Assembly (NCBI RefSeq): GCF_000213175.1
Contig: NW_009799179.1
Location: forward strand, 5,677,658 to 5,741,657
Direction of reading: 5' to 3'
Origin: Neurospora tetrasperma FGSC 2508
Lineage: Eukaryota; Ascomycota; Sordariomycetes; Sordariales; Sordariaceae
Length of the DNA: 64,000 bases
Notes under the pieces: generated by a model
Told to the model about the DNA's origin: nothing
Database searches by the model: none
What the model saw: the letters and a program-made list of their open reading frames with translations, nothing else
Shown here: one piece after another, positions 59,012 to 64,000 of the stretch
How the letters are laid out: the number at the start of each line of letters is the position of its first letter
Position numbering within the stretch: the stretch's first letter is position 1
Program-made: the position numbers and the translations under genes

Positions 59012-61918
59012 GGCGGGCGAGAGGTGACCCCCTTCACGAAGGTGTTGTGCAGCCCTATCTCTTCTTATTTATTGGAATGGCGGGATGTTGATCGTCAATG
59101 ATGGTTAAGAGTGGAGAAATAGAGACGGTGAAGGAAAGGGTTGGTGGTCGACGGCTGTCAGAAGCGGAGTGAGCCTTGGGAAGTCCCTGGCTGGGAAGGT
59201 GGAGCGCCGGACAAGTCGGTTAAAAAGGAGTACAGGACTCTACACAGTAGGCGGAATTGGTCTCTGCTGCTATTATATGTTGTATGTAGAAGTACCGAAA
59301 TCACGGTTATTAAAGACGACGCCTGCTGTGTCTGTTGTGATGTATGATGCTGTTCCTGTTGTACTTGTTGTTGTCTCTCGTTGATTGTGCCTACCCACCT
59401 CGTCCCAGCCCCGTCTCAATGCAAAGAAACAAGTGGAAGGCAAGGAAGGGGACGATGACTTTCCGATTCGTAGACCTCAAGCCTGTTCCGTGAGGAGACG
59501 ATGTTGACAACGAAGGAGAAGCCCAAAGAATCGACTGCCTGGGCGGTGCTGGAAATAGAACAACAAAAGAAATATTCTAGGTCAATCTAATGTGATGTGT
59601 CCAGACATCTAGTGTAGGAGGTGGACGACAGTGAATAGGTAGTGTACAGGTAAGGAGCTGACGGAGTTGGTCATAGTTTAAACGGTATCCGTTCCAAGCG
59701 ATTCGCTGTCGCGCAATTGGATGGATGGCTTGATCGTCAAAACAAGATGGAAAGACGAAGGGGGGACTCCCTAGCGACGGACCTGGACCGCGTAGCTGGA
59801 TACATGGAAAGTGCCTGCCTCTACAGCTGTTGCCCGGTTGGGAGCGAGGGACATTTGAGGCTCCAAGCTCGAGCACCGGGCTAACACGCTCGACACCGGC
59901 GCTGGCGTGGTTTCTGGCCGCCTCCATGGAGGTAACACCACTGTATTGCGTAACCGTCAAGAGGCTAACACGTACTGCATAGTACAGTGCTCAGGGGCAT
60001 GCTGTATGCAGTACGTACCCCGTTACATACCCCGGGGCCGTGCCCAAAGAGGTACCTCGAGAAAAGTGAGTGTGCTTGGGCGCGGCGTGAATCTCGTGTG
60101 AATCCGTAGCTTCCAATGAGCTGAAATGTCAGAAGGACTTGGCATTCCGCCTTCACCACAGCTTCACACGATTTCACAGGTTTTCGGGATACCTAAAATG
60201 CGTACGTTTGCGGGAAGATCGCAAAACTTCACTTATTAAGTAACGCCTGATTTTTCATTCATGTGAAGACCCAGCGGTGTTCCAATAGACTATACGGTTA
60301 TCAAACCCACGAGGAACGCGATGATACGCCGAATCGTAATCTCTTGTAGTGTATGTACACATGCAGTAGTGTGTAAGACAGTAAACGACGATCTTTGATG
60401 GTCAATGCAAAAAGTTTCTGAGCTCGCTGCGATGGCTTTCGAGATACCAAGAACAAGCCATCCATCCCTTTTGATTCATTTTCGTTTCATTGCATGCCCT
60501 TCTCCCCCGCATGAGCTCGAGGTACACACTTCTCAGTTACAAGACTCAAATGTCATATTCTGTCTCACTTCCATAGTCCTCTACATCTGTCAGCACCACA
60601 TCCCACTCGCAACTCCAGTGCCCCTTCGACGCGATGCACCATCAGGTACCCAATCCTGCCCTCAAACTGTCCATCCGATGCAAGTGCTGGTAGGAGCACA
60701 AGCAGCATTCTGCTGTATACTCTTTATTCCAACGAGTGCTGCATCCTGCAAGCCTCGCCTTCTGGAAGGAGAAAATGACCATCCTCATGTTCTCCCCCCC
60801 GCGTGCCGCCCTGCGAATGTTGGGTGCCAAACCCTATGAGGGGGTGAGTAGTGAGCCGGAACAACCCCCCCGGCTCCTTGACCGTGGAGAGAAGGGCAAT
60901 GGAAGGATGGCATACACACTAGTATATGTATTGCATGCCTGTCATGTTGTGCGTTCTCTTTCACTTGGCTTTCCATTTGGGGAGGGGGGGGGGGGGCTTG
61001 CAGCAGGATCGTTAGTTTGGCCATGGCGGACAAGGGGACTAGGGCTCAAGCTAGGGGGGCAGTGGACGAACTCATTCATCCTGGCTCACCTTCAGGGTCA
61101 TGGTCAACATCTTCGACCTGTCTTGTGACAATAAGGCACTTTCACCCATTTCCGAGATCCGCACGAGATCCGAAAAGTTGGAGAGAGAGGTTTCGGAATG
61201 TCCTTGCCGGTTCGGCCAAGTTTCGGTGTTTGAAAATCTCGAACGGTCGGGACAGGCATCACAATCGAAAAAGGGTGTGTTTTCCGGACCATTGGGCACT
61301 GGTAATGGAGTATATTATGTCGCTAGCACCTGCTCAATGAGTTTCTCCGTCGGCGGTGGCCACCGATTTCGCTCTTTTCGAGGCTCCAACCCGAACTGAA
61401 AGCAGGGGATTCGGCTGCTTTAGTATGCAGAATATCTTCCACTTACTTAAAAGCTTTCTCTCCCGGAAACCGATTCCCCGAGCGAGCGCGAGCATGATGG
61501 ACAGTAGACCTAACCGCCAGTTCCATCATTCCCTTATTTTCACCGTACCTTTGACATCTGGTAGTATGCTTATTGGGTCGCTGTCTCTTAGATAGGTCCT
61601 TGACGGTTGTTGTCCTCCTGCGTGGACGCCAGACTTTGTCTTGTCGCTGTTGTTGTTAGACTAACAGATAAGAAATAACATATCAAAACTTTTTTTTCCG
61701 TCTACCAGGGGTATCATGCCCATTCTCTTGATGCTGTGATATCAAGCCTTTTGTTTCTGCCCTCTTGTATCATTAAATTCTCTTCCACTCTAGGCTCCAC
61801 CTACCTGCTAGTCTGCCTTCTTCTTTTCTTCTTTCTTTTTCCTTTTTATTTTTTCTTGTCTTTTTTTTGGGGGTTTTTTTTCTTAAAAAAAAAAAATTTA
61901 GATTTCGTCGAAAATCTG
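59012..61918. other. Divergent intergenic region, no supported gene
   Basis: This 2.9-kb region between the LIM gene and the MFS gene holds an AGGTACCT palindrome (60050-60057), a G-run near 60983-60999 and T/C-rich stretches at 61820-61900. None of the small open frames carries a recognisable domain. Confidence 0.5.
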
Positions 61919-64000
61919 ATGTCTCTCCTCTGCCGGCTACACACACTTGCGAGCACAGTCAAGGAGGCCGGAATGACTTTGGGCCCTAACCCTTCAACGG
62001 CTCCGGCGCCGTCCCGTCAAAATGCTTCCTTCCCGCCATCCAATCAAGCTCCTATGGCCAATGCCAGGGCCGCAGTTGAACCCGAGTCCAAGTCTCTTTT
62101 CGATGAAAGCCCGGAAGACGGTGATGCTGTCAAAGAGGATGAGTTCAAAGAAGGAGGATATGGCTGGTTCGTCTCGTCTCGCTATACCCATAACATTTTC
62201 ATACCCTTCTTGTTACTGATGTTCATTGTATATAGGGTGGTAGTCTTCGGCGTATGGCTTGTGAATATGCATACGTGGGGGCTCATCTCGGTAGGCCTTT
62301 CTCCCTGCGCTTTCCCACCACAAGTGAAGGAAAATTGCTGACTCAGTCATACACCATATAGTCCTATGCCATCTTCTTAGCCTACTACTTGCGATCCGGC
62401 TCAATCATAGGGGCTTCCCCTCTTTTCTTCGCCTTTATTGGCGGTCTTTCTACGTCGATGGGTGGGCTACTCTATGTCACCAAAGACCTTCCTTCAAGCA
62501 AGGTGATGTATCTAGTCTCCGCTAACACTCGCTTATGTTCTCTTCTGTAGCTCTTCTCGTGTCGCCCCTTGCCACTTACAGTATCAAGACTCTGGGGACT
62601 AGGATCACGCTCTTCATAGGTGCTGTCTTCGAAGCGTAAGTCAACCTTAACTAACTTGTGTTTCCCTTTGTTCCACAACGTACCCCAGTAGTTGACCTTT
62701 GTACTAATCGTGTCTTGTACAGCGGCTCATTCATCGGCGCCTCCTTTTCTACCCATGCGTGGCAGCTTCTTCTGAGCCAGGGCGTCTGCTTTGGCCTTGG
62801 TATGGGTTTCTGCTTCACAGCTACCGTCGGTATTGTCCCGCAATGGTTCACCAAGCGGCGATCTTTCGCCAATGCCCTGGCAACAGGCGGTTCCGGATTC
62901 GGTGGTCTCACCTACGCTCTGGGAGCGAACGCCATGATCACAAATCTCGGGTTGGAATGGGCATTCCGCATCCTGGCCATCACCTGCTTCACCGTGAACG
63001 GCTGCGTCAGTCTGATCATCAAAGATCGTAACAAGGCCGTCGGGGCCAAGCATATAGCTTTCCACAAGGATCTCTTCTTCCAGCCAGAGTATTGGCTCTT
63101 CGTCGGCTGGGGATTCTTTGGTATCATCGGCTACATCATCGTCGTCTTCTCCATTGCAGACTTTGCCCTACAGGCTGGCTTCACTAGCGATCAAGCATCG
63201 TTGGCGTCGGCCATGTTCAATTGTAAGCGTCGCCCATTTTCCTCGCGCTGAAAGTATGGCAAGCAGCGTCTCAGTCTTGTTCATCCACGCTAACCATTTC
63301 ATCTCATTTCAGTATCCCAAGCGCTTGGCAGACCTGCAATTGGCCTCCTCAGCGATAGGCTAGGAAAGATGAACGTCGCTGGAATAGGGACTCTTATTGC
63401 CAGTGTAGTCGCCTTCTTTTTGTGGATCTTCGCCGGCAAATACTTCGCCGGGCTCATCATCTACGCGCTCTTTGGCGCGGTAGCCGGCATCATTTGGCCA
63501 TGCGTGGGGCCTGTAGGAGCGGAGGTTGTTGGTATACAGCTATTGCCCGCAGGTAAGTGACCCCATTCATACGTGTACGAGCAATACCCATCTCCTTTGA
63601 AAGACTAACGTTGTGGACTACAGCTCTTTCTCTGTACTGGATTGGCCTTGTTTTTCCTGCGACTTTGTAAGTATTACCCTTGATCGTTGTATTGTCCAAA
63701 AGAGGTTTGTCGGCTAACGGACCTTGTACACTACAGTGCCGAGGTGATCGGACTGAGTCTCAAGCGGGAGATGGTTGGAGCAGGCGTATATTTGAATGTG
63801 CAGGTGTTCACTGGTTTCATGTTCTTTGCATCCTTCTTGTCCAGTAAGTATACATATCAACTCTTCCGTCTACCTCACCGAATACCCATGGATTTACTAA
63901 TCATGCCTTCTCGATGCAGTGTGGCTCCTAAGAAGCTGGAAACTCCGTCAAATGGAATATCTCGGCTTGTACGAAAAGGGGCAGGAGGCGGCCATTCATA
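61919..64000 (+). CDS. MFS transporter, monocarboxylate transporter-like family (3' end outside window)
   Basis: At least nine exons: 61919-62166, 62236-62290, 62362-62461, 62551-62635, 62723-63222, 63313-63552, 63624-63666, 63737-63843 and 63920 onward; the frame runs off the window. A cytosolic N-terminus of ~80 residues leads into GGYGWVVVFGVWLVNMHTWG, the typical first-helix motif of fungal MCT-like (Mch) permeases. Later helices follow (LLLSQGVCFGLGMGFCFTAT, PQWFTKRRSFANALATGGSG, GRPAIGLLSDRLGKMNVAGI). Fungal Mch proteins are proton-coupled carriers or relatives of unknown substrate, at the plasma or vacuolar membrane. The exon count is high for this window, and intron 1 uses a GTTCGT donor. 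The substrate cannot be told from sequence. Confidence 0.9.

Overview
This window is nuclear DNA of a filamentous ascomycete, most likely a sordariomycete close to the Sordariales. The genes have short introns (about 50-100 nt, GTRNGT donors, CTRAC/CTRAY branch sites, YAG acceptors). The products match fungal families such as cyt-4 exoribonuclease, Pmt4, an Aro3-type DAHP synthase, cytochrome c1, Nup84 and SUMO. Intergenic spaces are long and low in complexity. I see no bacterial, viral or organellar segment.

Layout. 0-7.9 kb: 3' end of the mitochondrial RNase cyt-4 (+), an unrecognised Gln-rich protein with a CX2C triplet (-), and a single-Myb/SANT protein (+). 7.8-12.8 kb: repeats, a two-helix membrane protein (-), and a RidA/Mmf1-like imine deaminase with mitochondrial and cytosolic starts (-). 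13.8-21.5 kb: a spliced small ORF directly upstream of pmt4 (+), pmt4 itself, and a C2H2 zinc-finger regulator (-). 21.5-28.3 kb: a gene-poor island with a MITE-like element and hairpins. 28.3-39.1 kb: a short-chain dehydrogenase (+), a large ABCC transporter (+), a WD40-cyclophilin (-), and an AIG1/FAR-17a membrane hydrolase (+). 40.7-48.5 kb, all +: DAHP synthase, cytochrome c1, an MBD4-like DNA glycosylase, and a secreted cyanovirin-N homology protein. 48.8-53.2 kb, both -: Nup84 and Cmc4. 54.4-64 kb: SUMO (+), an unidentified ORF (-), a three-LIM protein with a 32-Gln tract (-), and the start of an MCT-like MFS transporter (+, cut by the window end).

Genes are mostly unrelated housekeeping genes in mixed orientation, and I see no metabolic cluster. 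Loose functional links exist: cyt-4, cyt1, Cmc4 and the long RidA form are mitochondrial. The DAHP synthase has general-amino-acid-control sites (TGACTCA), and cyt1 has an inverted CCAAT pair suited to the HAP complex.

I rebuilt exon-intron structures by hand from splice signals, frame continuity and family motifs. Each multi-exon model below sums to a whole number of codons. Items most worth a second look are the alternative-start RidA gene, the spliced ORF abutting pmt4, the 452-bp MITE candidate, the frame-neutral intron inside an ABC nucleotide-binding domain, the 3-nt and 13-nt coding exons of Cmc4, and the MBD4-type glycosylase in a fungus. None of these is proof of a wholly new system.
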